Part shown: positions 52,833 to 61,286 of the stretch, piece after piece
Layout: the number at the start of each line of letters is the position of its first letter
Position numbering within the stretch: position 1 is the first letter of the stretch
Assembly (NCBI RefSeq): GCF_040610475.1
Contig: NZ_JBEXMJ010000001.1
Span: 723,671 to 787,670 of the forward strand
Source: Actinopolymorpha sp. NPDC004070
Lineage (GTDB): Bacteria; Actinomycetota; Actinomycetes; Propionibacteriales; Actinopolymorphaceae
Direction: 5' to 3'
DNA: 64,000 nt
Program-made: the position numbers and the translations under genes
Notes under the pieces: generated by a model
Seen by the model: only the letters and a program-made list of their open reading frames with translations
Database searches by the model: none
What the model was told of the DNA's origin: nothing

Positions 52833-53861
52833 TCACCTGCGTCTGCGGGCGCTGCCCTCGGCGCCCTCGTAGTAGACGATGTGCGAACCGAGCCGGAACA
52901 GCGCCAGGGTGACCAGCAGCACGATCACGAACATGATCCAGGACATCGCCGAGGCGTAACCCATGCGGCCGTTGACGAAGGCGTTGGTGTAGATCTGCAG
53001 ACCCCAGGTGACGGTCGACCTGGCCGGCCCGCCGGTTCCGTCGGTGAGGAAGAAGATGCTGACGAAGTTCTGGAACGCCGCGATGATCGCCAGCACCACG
53101 TTGAAGAAGATCACCGGGCTGAGCATCGGCAGCGTCACGTGCACCAGGCGCCGCCACCAGCCGGCACCGTCGACCTCCGCCGCCTCCATCAGATGGCGGG
53201 GCACGTCCTGCAGGCCGGCGAGATAGATGACGACGCTGTTGCCCACGCCCCACAGGCCCAGCACGATCAGGGCCGGCTTGGACCAGTCCGGCGAGCTCAG
53301 CCACCCCGGGCCGGGGATGCCGAACAGCGCGAGAAAGTTGTTGATGACGCCGAACTGCGGGTCGAGCACGAGCAGGAAGATGAACGAGCTGACCACGATC
53401 GGCAGCATCGTCGGCAGGTAGTACAACGTGCGGTAGATCCCGATGCCCTTCACCCGCTGGTTGAGCAGCATGGCCAGGACCAGCGACAGCAGCGTGCCGA
53501 GGGAGACTCCGAGCACGGCGAGGTAGAGCGTGTTGACCACGGCCGTCCGCAGGTAGGGATCGTGGGCGAAGATGTTCACGTAGTTCTGCACGCCGATCCA
53601 CCGCGGAGCCTTCAGCACGTTGTACGACGTGAAGCTGAAGTACAACGACGCGAGCATCGGGCCCAGGGAGAAGACCAGGAACCCGATGATCCACGGTGAG
53701 ATGAACAGGATGCCGTTGCGCTGGTTGCGCCACTCCTGCCCGACCAGGCCAAACCTCTGCGGCACCCGGGTGCCGGCCTCGTCGCGGGACCCGGTGGTGG
53801 ACCTGTTCGCGGACCTGTCGGTGGGCTGACGTCTCGGCGCGCTCGATGCCCGTGCGGACAC
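52833..53861 (-). CDS. Sugar ABC transporter permease (MalF type)
   Basis: A 342-residue permease with six spans (FISPWIIGFLVFSLGPMLASL, TLPMLSPVIFFNVVLAIIAAF and others) and the EAA-type loop EAAEVDGAGWWRRLVHVTLP. The start GTG 53861 has a perfect GGAGGA site 6-8 nt upstream; GTG 53885 would overlap the binding protein stop and add eight residues. The N-terminus is basic and Ser/Arg-rich. It forms the channel with the MalG-type partner. Confidence 0.9.
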   Translation of the reverse strand: MSARASSAPRRQPTDRSANRSTTGSRDEAGTRVPQRFGLVGQEWRNQRNGILFISPWIIGFLVFSLGPMLASLYFSFTSYNVLKAPRWIGVQNYVNIFAHDPYLRTAVVNTLYLAVLGVSLGTLLSLVLAMLLNQRVKGIGIYRTLYYLPTMLPIVVSSFIFLLVLDPQFGVINNFLALFGIPGPGWLSSPDWSKPALIVLGLWGVGNSVVIYLAGLQDVPRHLMEAAEVDGAGWWRRLVHVTLPMLSPVIFFNVVLAIIAAFQNFVSIFFLTDGTGGPARSTVTWGLQIYTNAFVNGRMGYASAMSWIMFVIVLLVTLALFRLGSHIVYYEGAEGSARRRR

Positions 53862-53877
53862 GTGGTTCTCCTCCGGA

Positions 53878-55257
53878 TCAGTCACCGTAGTTGCGTTCGG
53901 TGATGGCCACCTCGAGCGCCTGCTGCACGATCGAGTCGGCCTCGGCCAGTGCCCGCGCCGGTGTCATCTTCAGGTTGACAACCTGTTCCTCGGCGTCGCC
54001 GAGAGCGCGGTAGTACTCCGCCAGCACCGGGCTCGGCGGCAGCCACTGGCGTTCCGCGCCTGCACGGGCGTTCGCCGCGAACACCGCCTGCCACATGGGA
54101 TCGTCGGCGTAGAACGGCACCGTACGCGAGGACTTCTTCGCCGGCGCCCATCCGAGGGCGGCACCGAAGTAGCGGGCGAACCTGTGGTCGTCCAGCATCC
54201 AGGCGACGAACTTCATCGTCTCCTCGACGTGCCCGGCGCCCCTCGGCATCATGAACGCCCATCCGCTGTGGCACAGGTAGGGCCGGCCACCGGGCCGTGG
54301 CGGGATCACCCCGACACCGATCTTCGACCGGAACTCCTTGGCCCCGACCACCTGCCGGTTGCCGAGGTACCAGTCGCCGACGGCCATCATGCCGAGGCGG
54401 CCGGAGATCAACGGGTCGGCGGCGGCCCCGGTGGCGTTGGCCACGTAGGTGAAGCTGTTCACCTTGGACGCGCCGCCGTAGCGCCGGGCGATCGAGGCCT
54501 CCCACTCCAGTGCGGCCCGCATGCCGGGCGTGTTCAGCGTCACCCGGCGGTTCGCGCCGCTTTCCAGCCCCGCGTCGAAGAGGTGGCCGAACTCGATGTC
54601 GTTGAACTCCCAGCCCGACCACGGCACGAAGCCCAGCCTGGTGATCCGTCCGCGTGCGTCGACCCGGTCGATCCGGCGCGCGTAGTCCTCGAACTCGGCC
54701 CACGTGCGCGGACCGCGGTCGGGATCGAGCCCGGCGTCGGCGAAGACCTCCTTGTTCCACCACAGCAGCGTGTCCGGGTCCCAGTCGATCGGGATGCCGT
54801 ACGTGTGGCCCTGCCAGCGCACGGAATCCCATGCCTCCGGCACGAAGTCCTCTGCGCTGCTGCCCGATGCCCGAACTGCCGCGTCGCCGAGTGGCTGGAT
54901 CATTCCCTGGGACGCCCAGCGAGCGATGACGTCGTCGTACCCGATGACGACGTTGGGCGGACTCTTGCCGACCGTCGCGGCCAGCAGCTTCCCCTGCCGG
55001 TCGTCACCGACGTTCGGATACAGCGTGATCTTCACCAGGATCTTCGGATTGGCGCAGTTGAACTCCTGCGCCGCCCTGGTGAGTGTCGGGTTGGCCCAGG
55101 CGACCCACCACTCGATCGTCACCGCGTCCTTGGCCGGCTTGGTGCCAGGGCACCGGCCCGACAGTGCACCGGTGTCCGCACTGGAGATGCCGCAGGCGGC
55201 GAGGAGAGGTGCGCACAGCAGCAGGCTGAGGAGGAGATATCGCAGGCGCTTCGTCAC
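53878..55257 (-). CDS. Extracellular sugar-binding lipoprotein
   Basis: A family 1 solute-binding protein, 459 residues. Signal LLLSLLLCAPLLAAC ends in a lipobox cysteine (LAAC), so it should be membrane-anchored outside. Segments include VTIEWWVAWANPTLTRAA, YGIPIDWDPDTLLWWNK and GWAFMMPRGAGHVEETMKFV. GTG 55257. It starts the operon with the two permeases. Its ligand might be an oligosaccharide. Confidence 0.93.
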   Translation of the reverse strand: MTKRLRYLLLSLLLCAPLLAACGISSADTGALSGRCPGTKPAKDAVTIEWWVAWANPTLTRAAQEFNCANPKILVKITLYPNVGDDRQGKLLAATVGKSPPNVVIGYDDVIARWASQGMIQPLGDAAVRASGSSAEDFVPEAWDSVRWQGHTYGIPIDWDPDTLLWWNKEVFADAGLDPDRGPRTWAEFEDYARRIDRVDARGRITRLGFVPWSGWEFNDIEFGHLFDAGLESGANRRVTLNTPGMRAALEWEASIARRYGGASKVNSFTYVANATGAAADPLISGRLGMMAVGDWYLGNRQVVGAKEFRSKIGVGVIPPRPGGRPYLCHSGWAFMMPRGAGHVEETMKFVAWMLDDHRFARYFGAALGWAPAKKSSRTVPFYADDPMWQAVFAANARAGAERQWLPPSPVLAEYYRALGDAEEQVVNLKMTPARALAEADSIVQQALEVAITERNYGD

Positions 55258-55433
55258 CGGATGGCCCCTCGGGTCGGTTCGGCGGATCGGCGGAAGTGCT
55301 AGCCGATACTCCGCGCGTGAGCGGGGGCGTACAAGCCCCGGAGAAGAGTTGGCCGGGCGTTGGACAGTATTGGACACGTCCTGAAGGCCTCGCCGCCGCT
55401 CCAGCCGGGCCGGCCCAGGCGGCTCGATCGGCG
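55258..55433. other. Promoter region of the sugar ABC operon
   Basis: No gene. Spacer between the operon start and a hydrolase-like remnant. Confidence 0.4.
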
Positions 55434-55610
55434 GTCGGCTCCGGAGCCGAGGTCGTCGTACGCAACGTCCCGGTGGGCCGCGGCATGCCGCTCGTGGGAT
55501 ACGACACGGGGCACTACATGCCGGGCAGCAACACCTCCGCCTGGCTCGCGTACTCGCGGGTCGACGCGGCACGCTTCACCTCGTACGTCAAGGACTCCCG
55601 TACGCCCTGA
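55434..55610 (+). pseudogene. Possible N-terminal remnant of a secreted glycosidase-like protein
   Basis: The frame reads VVVRNVPVGRGMPLVGYDTGHYMPG, then SNTSAWLAYSRVDAARFTSYV, and stops at 55610. It looks protein-like and resembles the start of large sugar-active proteins, but the match is from memory and weak. No start codon or signal peptide precedes it. It sits next to the sugar importer, fitting a decayed hydrolase. Confidence 0.3.
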
Positions 55611-55702
55611 GCGGATTCGCTCACAGCGCACTCACGGTCACACCCCTGCTTCTTCGGTGAAGGTGGAGGCGACTGAGAGGGCACCACGTCCAGGAGGCAT
55701 CC

Positions 55703-56320
55703 GTGAATCCGTCCATGAAAGACGCCGCCACCGCCGGCCACGGTTTCGACGACCAGTTGGCCGCGAGATTGCTTCACCACCGAATCGTCCTGCTGGGTAC
55801 GGAGGTGGACGAGGTCAGCGCCAACCGGGTGTGCGCCCAGTTGCTGCTGCTGTCCGCGGAGGACCCGCGTACCGACATCAGCCTCTACATCCACAGCCCC
55901 GGTGGCGGGGTGTACGCCGGGATGGCGATCTACGACACGATGCGGCTGATCCCCAACGACGTGTCCACGCTGGCGCTGGGCTTCGCCGCCAGCATGGGGC
56001 AGTTCCTGTTGTGCGGGGGCACGAAGGGCAAGCGGTTCGCGCTGCCGCACGCCCGGATCATGATGCACCAGGGTTCGGCAGGCATCGGCGGAACCGCCGC
56101 CGACATCGCCATCCAGGCCGACAACCTCGAGCACTCCAAGGCCCAGATGGAACGCCTGCTCGCCGCCAACACCGGTCAGCAGGTGGAACGCATCCGGGAG
56201 GACAGCGACCGCGACCGGTGGTTCTCTGCCGAGGAGGCGCGCGAGTACGGCATGGTGGACGCGGTGGTGGACTCACTCGACCGCATCGGCCACGGCATCT
56301 CCCACCGGGCGGGGGTGTGA
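55703..56320 (+). CDS. clpP: ClpP protease subunit (first of pair)
   Basis: A 205-residue ClpP serine protease subunit: YIHSPGGGVYAGMAIYDTM, catalytic Ser in FAASMGQFLL, His in RIMMHQGSAG and Asp in DSDRDRWF. GTG 55703 (MNPSMK) follows an AGGAGG-type site. The next gene is a second clpP, 3 bp away. A second clpP operon (clpP3-clpP4 in Streptomyces) works as a stress back-up to the main pair; a heteromeric ring is likely. Confidence 0.93.
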   Translation: MNPSMKDAATAGHGFDDQLAARLLHHRIVLLGTEVDEVSANRVCAQLLLLSAEDPRTDISLYIHSPGGGVYAGMAIYDTMRLIPNDVSTLALGFAASMGQFLLCGGTKGKRFALPHARIMMHQGSAGIGGTAADIAIQADNLEHSKAQMERLLAANTGQQVERIREDSDRDRWFSAEEAREYGMVDAVVDSLDRIGHGISHRAGV

Positions 56321-56323
56321 GCC

Positions 56324-56932
56324 GTGGGCCACTACACGATCCCCAACGTGATCGAGCGTACGCACACCGGCGAACGCGCCACCGACCTGTTCAGCCGGCT
56401 GCTGTCGGAACGGATCATCTTCCTCGGCACCGAGATCGACGACGACGTGGCGAACGTCGTGATGGCGCAGCTGATCCACCTGGAGGCGGCCAGTCCGTCG
56501 CAGGACATCTCGTTGTACATCAACTCACCGGGCGGCTCGTTCAGCGCGCTGATGGGCATCTACGACACGATGCAGTTCGTGCTGCCCGACGTGTCCACGA
56601 TGTGCCTGGGCCAGGCGAGCTCGGCCGCGACCGTGCTGTTGGCAGGTGGTGCGCCCGGCAAGCGGCTCGCCCTGCGCCACTCCCGTATCGCCCTGCACCA
56701 GCCCGCGACCAGAGGGCAGGGTGCGCTGTCCGACCTGCAGTTGCAGGCCGCTGAGGTGGCCCGCGTCCGCACGCTCATGCTGGAGGTGCTCAACCGGCAC
56801 ACCGGCCGCAGCATGGAGGCGCTGCGGGCCGACACCGACCGGGAACGTGTCTTCGACGCCGAGGAGGCGATGGCGTACGGGCTGATCGACGAGGTTCTCG
56901 TTCACCGGAGTGATGATCCCGACCTGTCGTGA
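56324..56932 (+). CDS. clpP: ClpP protease subunit (second of pair)
   Basis: A 202-residue Clp[20 protein letters not shown], Ser in [11 protein letters not shown], His in [11 protein letters not shown], Asp in TDRERVF. It begins with [20 protein letters not shown], the typical N-terminal gate region of actinobacterial ClpP. GTG 56324 sits 3 bp past the first clpP. A hairpin lies 42 bp downstream. No ClpX/ClpC gene is adjacent. Confidence 0.93.
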   Translation: MGHYTIPNVIERTHTGERATDLFSRLLSERIIFLGTEIDDDVANVVMAQLIHLEAASPSQDISLYINSPGGSFSALMGIYDTMQFVLPDVSTMCLGQASSAATVLLAGGAPGKRLALRHSRIALHQPATRGQGALSDLQLQAAEVARVRTLMLEVLNRHTGRSMEALRADTDRERVFDAEEAMAYGLIDEVLVHRSDDPDLS

Positions 56933-56973
56933 GCGCTGACGGCTCACGACTCAGCGTCAAGTCACTGTTGACG

Positions 56974-56989
56974 CGGGGCCACGGCCCCG
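56974..56989. terminator. GC-rich hairpin after the clpP pair
   Basis: CGGGGCC and GGCCCCG with a 2-nt centre (effective stem 6, loop 4); no T tract. Confidence 0.45.
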
Positions 56990-57165
56990 TCGCTCACCGG
57001 ACGCGGAGAGGGCGGGGCCGCGCCGCGGCCGGGGCGAAGTGCGGGTAGCAGCGGGTACGGCTACGGTCGGAGTGGTGGGGCGGCCCGGCACTGGGCTCGG
57101 GCCCACCCGCAGATGCCGACAGGCACGACCGTACGACAGGCAGACGCACCCAGGGAGGTCGCGAC

Positions 57166-57588
57166 GTGAGCAGCCCGGACCTGCCGGACCGTACCCCGGC
57201 CGGCGACGAAATCCCCGCCCCGGACGTCACCGGGGAGGACAACCTCGACCTGCCCGACTCCGAGATTCCCGACGAGGAAGCCGATCTCGACCTGCCGGAC
57301 GCCGGCGACGTCCCGCAGGACCTGAGCGAGGAGGAGCCGGACGTCATCCTCGAACCCGACGTCGAGGCAGCGCGCGACGTGTCCGCGGACGCGGGCTACG
57401 ACCCCCTGGTCACCGACGAGCTGCGCCCGGAGTCCGACGTCACCGAGTTCGAGCCGCCGGACCGGCTCAGCCGCGAAACCCAGCGGCGCCCGACCGACGA
57501 TGACGACGAGCGCGGTGACACCCTCGACCAGCGCCTCGCGGCGGAGATTCCGGACCCGGCGATGGAGATCGATGACGACGACCGGTGA
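57166..57588 (+). CDS. Acidic DUF5709 protein
   Basis: A 140-residue, strongly acidic protein, largely disordered in composition, with repeated Asp-Leu-Pro-Asp units in the first half and the family block GDTLDQRLAAEIPDP near the end. Such proteins are common in actinobacteria; function unknown. GTG 57166 follows GGGAGG. It precedes an oxidoreductase gene by 51 bp. Confidence 0.8.
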   Translation: MSSPDLPDRTPAGDEIPAPDVTGEDNLDLPDSEIPDEEADLDLPDAGDVPQDLSEEEPDVILEPDVEAARDVSADAGYDPLVTDELRPESDVTEFEPPDRLSRETQRRPTDDDDERGDTLDQRLAAEIPDPAMEIDDDDR

Positions 57589-57639
57589 GGGGGGTGAGGG
57601 CCTCACCGGCCCGCGCCGGCAGGTGGAGGGAGCGGGCCG

Positions 57640-59238
57640 ATGACCACCGAGGTCGTCGATGCGGTCGTGATCGGCGCCGGCCCGAACGGCCTGGTGGCGG
57701 CCAACGTGCTCGCCGATGCCGGCTGGAACGTCCTGGTGCTGGAGGCGACGTCCGAGCCCGGGGGAGCGGTCCGCACCGCCGAGCTGGTCCGCCCCGGGTT
57801 CCGCAGCGATCTGTGCAGCGCGTTCTATCCGCTGGGCGCGGCGTCTCCGGTGCTGGCCGACCTCGACCTCGAGCTGCACGGCCTGCGGTGGCGGCACGCT
57901 CCGGCGGTGCTCGCGCACGTCCTGCCCGACGACCGCGCCGCGGTGCTCCACCGCGACCCGAAGGCGACAGCGGCCTCGCTGGCGACGTTCGCTCCGGGCG
58001 ACGGCCAGGCCTGGCTGACCGAGTACGAACGCTGGCAGCGGATCCGCACCGAGCTGCTGTCGGCGCTGCTGCGCCCGTTCCCGCCCGTGCGGGCCGGCAC
58101 CCGCCTGCTGCGCCGGCTCGGCACGGCGGACGCACTACGGATGGCTCGGATGCTGATGCTGCCCGCTCGCACACTCGGCGAGGAGTCGTTCGAGGGCGAG
58201 GGCGCGCGGGTGCTGCTCGCGGGCAACGCGCTGCACACCGACCTCGGCCCCGACCACGCCGGCAGCGGCGTCTTCGGCTGGCTGCTGTGCATGCTCGGGC
58301 AGGACGTCGGGTTCCCGGTGCCCGAGGGCGGCGCCGGCATGCTGACGCAGGCGCTGGTCCGCCGGCTCACCTCACTAGGCGGCCGCATCGTCTGCGACAC
58401 CCCGGTCAGCCAGGTGATCGTCGGCGGCGGCCGCGCCCTCGGCGTACGCACCACCGACGGCGGGCTGGTCCGGGCACGCCGCGGCGTGCTCGCCGACGTG
58501 CCCGCTCCGATCCTCTATCACCAGCTCGTCGGGGCGGAGCACCTGCCGGCCCGGCTGCTCGACGATCTGGAGCGCTTCCACTGGGACCACGCGACCGTCA
58601 AGATCGACTGGGCGCTCTCCGGGCCCGTCCCCTGGACCGCCGAGGACGTACGCGGCGCGGGAACGGTCCACCTCGGCGGCGACATGGACGCGCTGGTGCA
58701 GTACGGCTCGGACCTGTCGCGGTCACGGGTGCCGAGCACGCCGTTCATGTTGCTCGGGCAGATGGGCGTGGCCGACCCGACGCGGTCCCCGGCCGGTACG
58801 GAAACCGTGTGGGCGTACACCCACGTACCCCGCGGTGAGTCCTGGGACGCCGCGCGGCGGGACCGCTACGCCGACCGAGTCCAGGCCGTGATCGAACGCC
58901 ACGCACCCGGCTTCGGCGACCTCGTGCTCGGCCGGCACGTGGCCGGCCCACCGGACCTGCAGGCCCACAACCCGAGCCTGGTCGACGGGGCGATCAACGC
59001 GGGTACGGCGGCCATCCACCAGGAGCTGATCTTCCGGCCGACGCCGGGCCTCGCCCGCGCCGACACCCCGGTGGACCGGCTCTACCTGGCCGGCGCCTCC
59101 GCGCACCCGGGTGGTGCCGTCCACGGCGCGCCCGGAGCCAACGCCGCCCGGGCCGCGCTGGCCCGGGCGGGCCTGGCCGGCGGCGCGTACGCCGCCGCCA
59201 TCAGGCTCGGGCACCGCGCGGTCTACGGGGTGGACTGA
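57640..59238 (+). CDS. Second phytoene-desaturase-like oxidoreductase
   Basis: A 532-residue flavoprotein: FAD motif AVVIGAGPNGLVAANVLADAG at the N-terminus and LYLAGASAHPGGAVHGAPGANAARAAL at the C-terminus. Related to the protein at 39763 in overall layout. No carotenoid or squalene genes are near. ATG 57640 follows GGAGGGAGCGGGCC. The 3' end overlaps the convergent SRPBCC gene by 16 bp. Confidence 0.87.
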   Translation: MTTEVVDAVVIGAGPNGLVAANVLADAGWNVLVLEATSEPGGAVRTAELVRPGFRSDLCSAFYPLGAASPVLADLDLELHGLRWRHAPAVLAHVLPDDRAAVLHRDPKATAASLATFAPGDGQAWLTEYERWQRIRTELLSALLRPFPPVRAGTRLLRRLGTADALRMARMLMLPARTLGEESFEGEGARVLLAGNALHTDLGPDHAGSGVFGWLLCMLGQDVGFPVPEGGAGMLTQALVRRLTSLGGRIVCDTPVSQVIVGGGRALGVRTTDGGLVRARRGVLADVPAPILYHQLVGAEHLPARLLDDLERFHWDHATVKIDWALSGPVPWTAEDVRGAGTVHLGGDMDALVQYGSDLSRSRVPSTPFMLLGQMGVADPTRSPAGTETVWAYTHVPRGESWDAARRDRYADRVQAVIERHAPGFGDLVLGRHVAGPPDLQAHNPSLVDGAINAGTAAIHQELIFRPTPGLARADTPVDRLYLAGASAHPGGAVHGAPGANAARAALARAGLAGGAYAAAIRLGHRAVYGVD

Positions 59239-59687
59239 CGACCCGTGCGCACCCGGCCCTCGACGTAGGAGGCCAGCCGGGCCAGTGACTCCTTGTTGCG
59301 CGGGGTGAGGAGCAGCTTCTGCACGAGCTTGGGCAGGTGCTGCGCCGGTCCACGGGTGAGCTCCTCGGTCATCCGCACCTCGGTGCGTGCCGGGCCGAGC
59401 GAGGTGAGCTGGAACCGCACGTGTGCGGCACCGGCCGGGTAGATGCGGGCCTCCAGCTCCAGAAGTTTCCCGGGCTCGCAGCTCAGCACCTTGGTGTCGT
59501 CCTGCAGGACCAGTGGCCAGGATCCGACGCTGTGGTGGATCTTCGCCCCCGGCGCGGGCCATTCGGCGTCCACAGCTCGGATGTGGGAGGCGCCCACCAG
59601 CCAGGCGGCGTACGTCCACCCGTCGGCGAGCACGTCCCACACCTGGTCGGCCGGTGCGGCGATCGTCCGCGAGACTTCGCTGCTCAT
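59223..59687 (-). CDS. SRPBCC-family protein
   Basis: A 154-residue START-fold protein: SRTIAAPADQVWDVLADGWTYAAW and VGASHIRAVDAEWPAPGAKIHH at the front, TPRNKESLARLASYVEGR at the end. Unknown ligand. ATG 59687 follows AAGGAG. It overlaps the oxidoreductase gene 3' to 3'. Confidence 0.85.
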   Translation of the reverse strand: MSSEVSRTIAAPADQVWDVLADGWTYAAWLVGASHIRAVDAEWPAPGAKIHHSVGSWPLVLQDDTKVLSCEPGKLLELEARIYPAGAAHVRFQLTSLGPARTEVRMTEELTRGPAQHLPKLVQKLLLTPRNKESLARLASYVEGRVRTGRQSTP

Positions 59688-59968
59688 GGGGCTCCTTCGT
59701 GCGTCCTGTGCGTCGGTTTGTCGATGACATCGGGGTGCGGGCGCGGGACCGGCGGTTGGGCCGAACCGGTTCTACTGCCCCCATCCTGCACGTTCGCGGC
59801 GGTTGAGGCATTCCCGCGCCGTCGGTCTTCGACGACGGCACCCTCGTGTAGACGCGGCCTACCCCGATGATGGCACGGCGGCGGGCCGCTTCCGGTCAGG
59901 AAGGCTGGCGTCGGCATCTTCTGGGTAGCCGGAATGTCTGTCTCCCACCTGTTGGACATCCTGAAGAC

Positions 59969-60337
59969 ATGCGCTGCCTCCTCATCGACGACAGCCCGCG
60001 CTACCTGCGGGCAGCGCGTGCGCTTCTCGAACGCGAGGGCGTCGCCGTCGTCGGCATGGTCCAGACGGCAGAGGAGGCGCTCGCCCAGGTAGCCGAACTC
60101 CGCCCGGACGTGACCCTGGTCGACATCAACCTGCGCGGCGAGAGCGGGTTCGACCTGGCTCGCCGGCTGACGTCGGGCGACCGTCCCGACCGCCACTCCC
60201 CGGTGATCCTGATCTCCAGCCACAGCGCGGACGACTTCGAGGACCTCATCGAGTCCAGTCCGGCCGCGGGCTTCCTGGACAAGTCGAACCTCAGCGCCGC
60301 GGCGATCGCCTCGCTGGTCGAGGCCGGCGGCGACTGA
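59969..60337 (+). CDS. Single-domain response regulator
   Basis: A 122-residue receiver domain without output: acidic pocket LLIDDSPRYLR, phosphoryl-Asp in TLVDINLRGESG, Ser/Thr region ILISSHSADDF, and Lys in GFLDKSNLS. Such proteins relay phosphate or bind a partner. The nearby two-component genes (60397 and 61287) are the likely partners. ATG 59969 begins right at the domain. Confidence 0.88.
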   Translation: MRCLLIDDSPRYLRAARALLEREGVAVVGMVQTAEEALAQVAELRPDVTLVDINLRGESGFDLARRLTSGDRPDRHSPVILISSHSADDFEDLIESSPAAGFLDKSNLSAAAIASLVEAGGD

Positions 60338-60396
60338 CCGCGCCGTCCCGGCGGTCCGCGTCAACCCGGGCTTGCGCCGGCAACTCCGGCTTGACG

Positions 60397-61056
60397 CTAC
60401 GTCCCGCCCTGCGAGCCCTCCAGGAACGTGAGGACGGCCAGCACCCGGCGGTGGTCGTCACCGGTCTCGGGGAGACGCAGCTTCGTCAGGATGTGCTGGA
60501 CGTGCTTTTCCACCGTTCCCTCGGTGACCCACAGGTGGCGGGCGATTCCGGCGTTCGAGCGCCCTTCGGCCATCAGGGCGAGAACCTCGCGTTCCCGGCT
60601 GCTGAGTACGTCCAGCGGGTCGTCACGGCGCCGGGCGGAGACGAGTTCGTGCACGAGGGTGGGATCGACGACCGAACCTCCCTTGACGATTCGCCGCAGT
60701 GTCTCGGTGAACTCGCCCACGTCGGTGACCCGGGTTTTCAGCAGGTAGCCGATGCTTTGCCCGGTGGCGAGCAGTTCCGTCGCGTGCTCCGCCTCGACAT
60801 ATGCTGAGAGCACCAGAATCCCGATCTGCGGGAACTCCTCGCGGATCGTCCGGGCGGCATCAAGCCCCTCGTTGGTGTGGGTGGGCGGCATCCGGATGTC
60901 GACGACCACCAGATCAGGAAGAGTTTCGCGAACCATCGTGAGTAGGTCAGCAGCATCACCGGCCTGGCCGACGACCTCGAAGCCCTGGCGGCCGAGCAGG
61001 CTCGCCACTCCCTCGCGCAGCAACAGGTCGTCGTCGGCGAGCACCACCCGTCCCAT
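60397..61056 (-). CDS. NarL/LuxR-type response regulator
   Basis: A 219-residue regulator: receiver domain (1-125; VVLADDDLLLREG, phosphoryl-Asp in LVVVDIRMPPTH, Lys in YLLKTRV) and LuxR HTH (155-212; LSSREREVLALMAEGRSNAGIARHLWVTEGTVEKHV). It diverges from the histidine kinase gene at 61287, which phosphorylates it presumably. ATG 61056; the upstream extension in frame is shadow. The spacer is 230 bp. Confidence 0.93.
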   Translation of the reverse strand: MGRVVLADDDLLLREGVASLLGRQGFEVVGQAGDAADLLTMVRETLPDLVVVDIRMPPTHTNEGLDAARTIREEFPQIGILVLSAYVEAEHATELLATGQSIGYLLKTRVTDVGEFTETLRRIVKGGSVVDPTLVHELVSARRRDDPLDVLSSREREVLALMAEGRSNAGIARHLWVTEGTVEKHVQHILTKLRLPETGDDHRRVLAVLTFLEGSQGGT

Positions 61057-61286
61057 GGCGGCACCGCTGTCAACGGCTGCTTGCTCGGGGAGCTGCGGCG
61101 GCGGGTTGTCCGGTGTCACCTGGCGTCGTGGGCGTCCGCTCGTGCCGGGGGAGTTCGTGGTGGTGCCTCCGAAGATGTACGCAGTCGCCGGTTGCGCCGC
61201 CGCGACCGGGCAGGCAGCGGGGTGCTGCGGTCGCCTCGGTGCGACGCACTCGTTCAGCCTACGTGCGGCTGCGAGCAGCTGACCTG

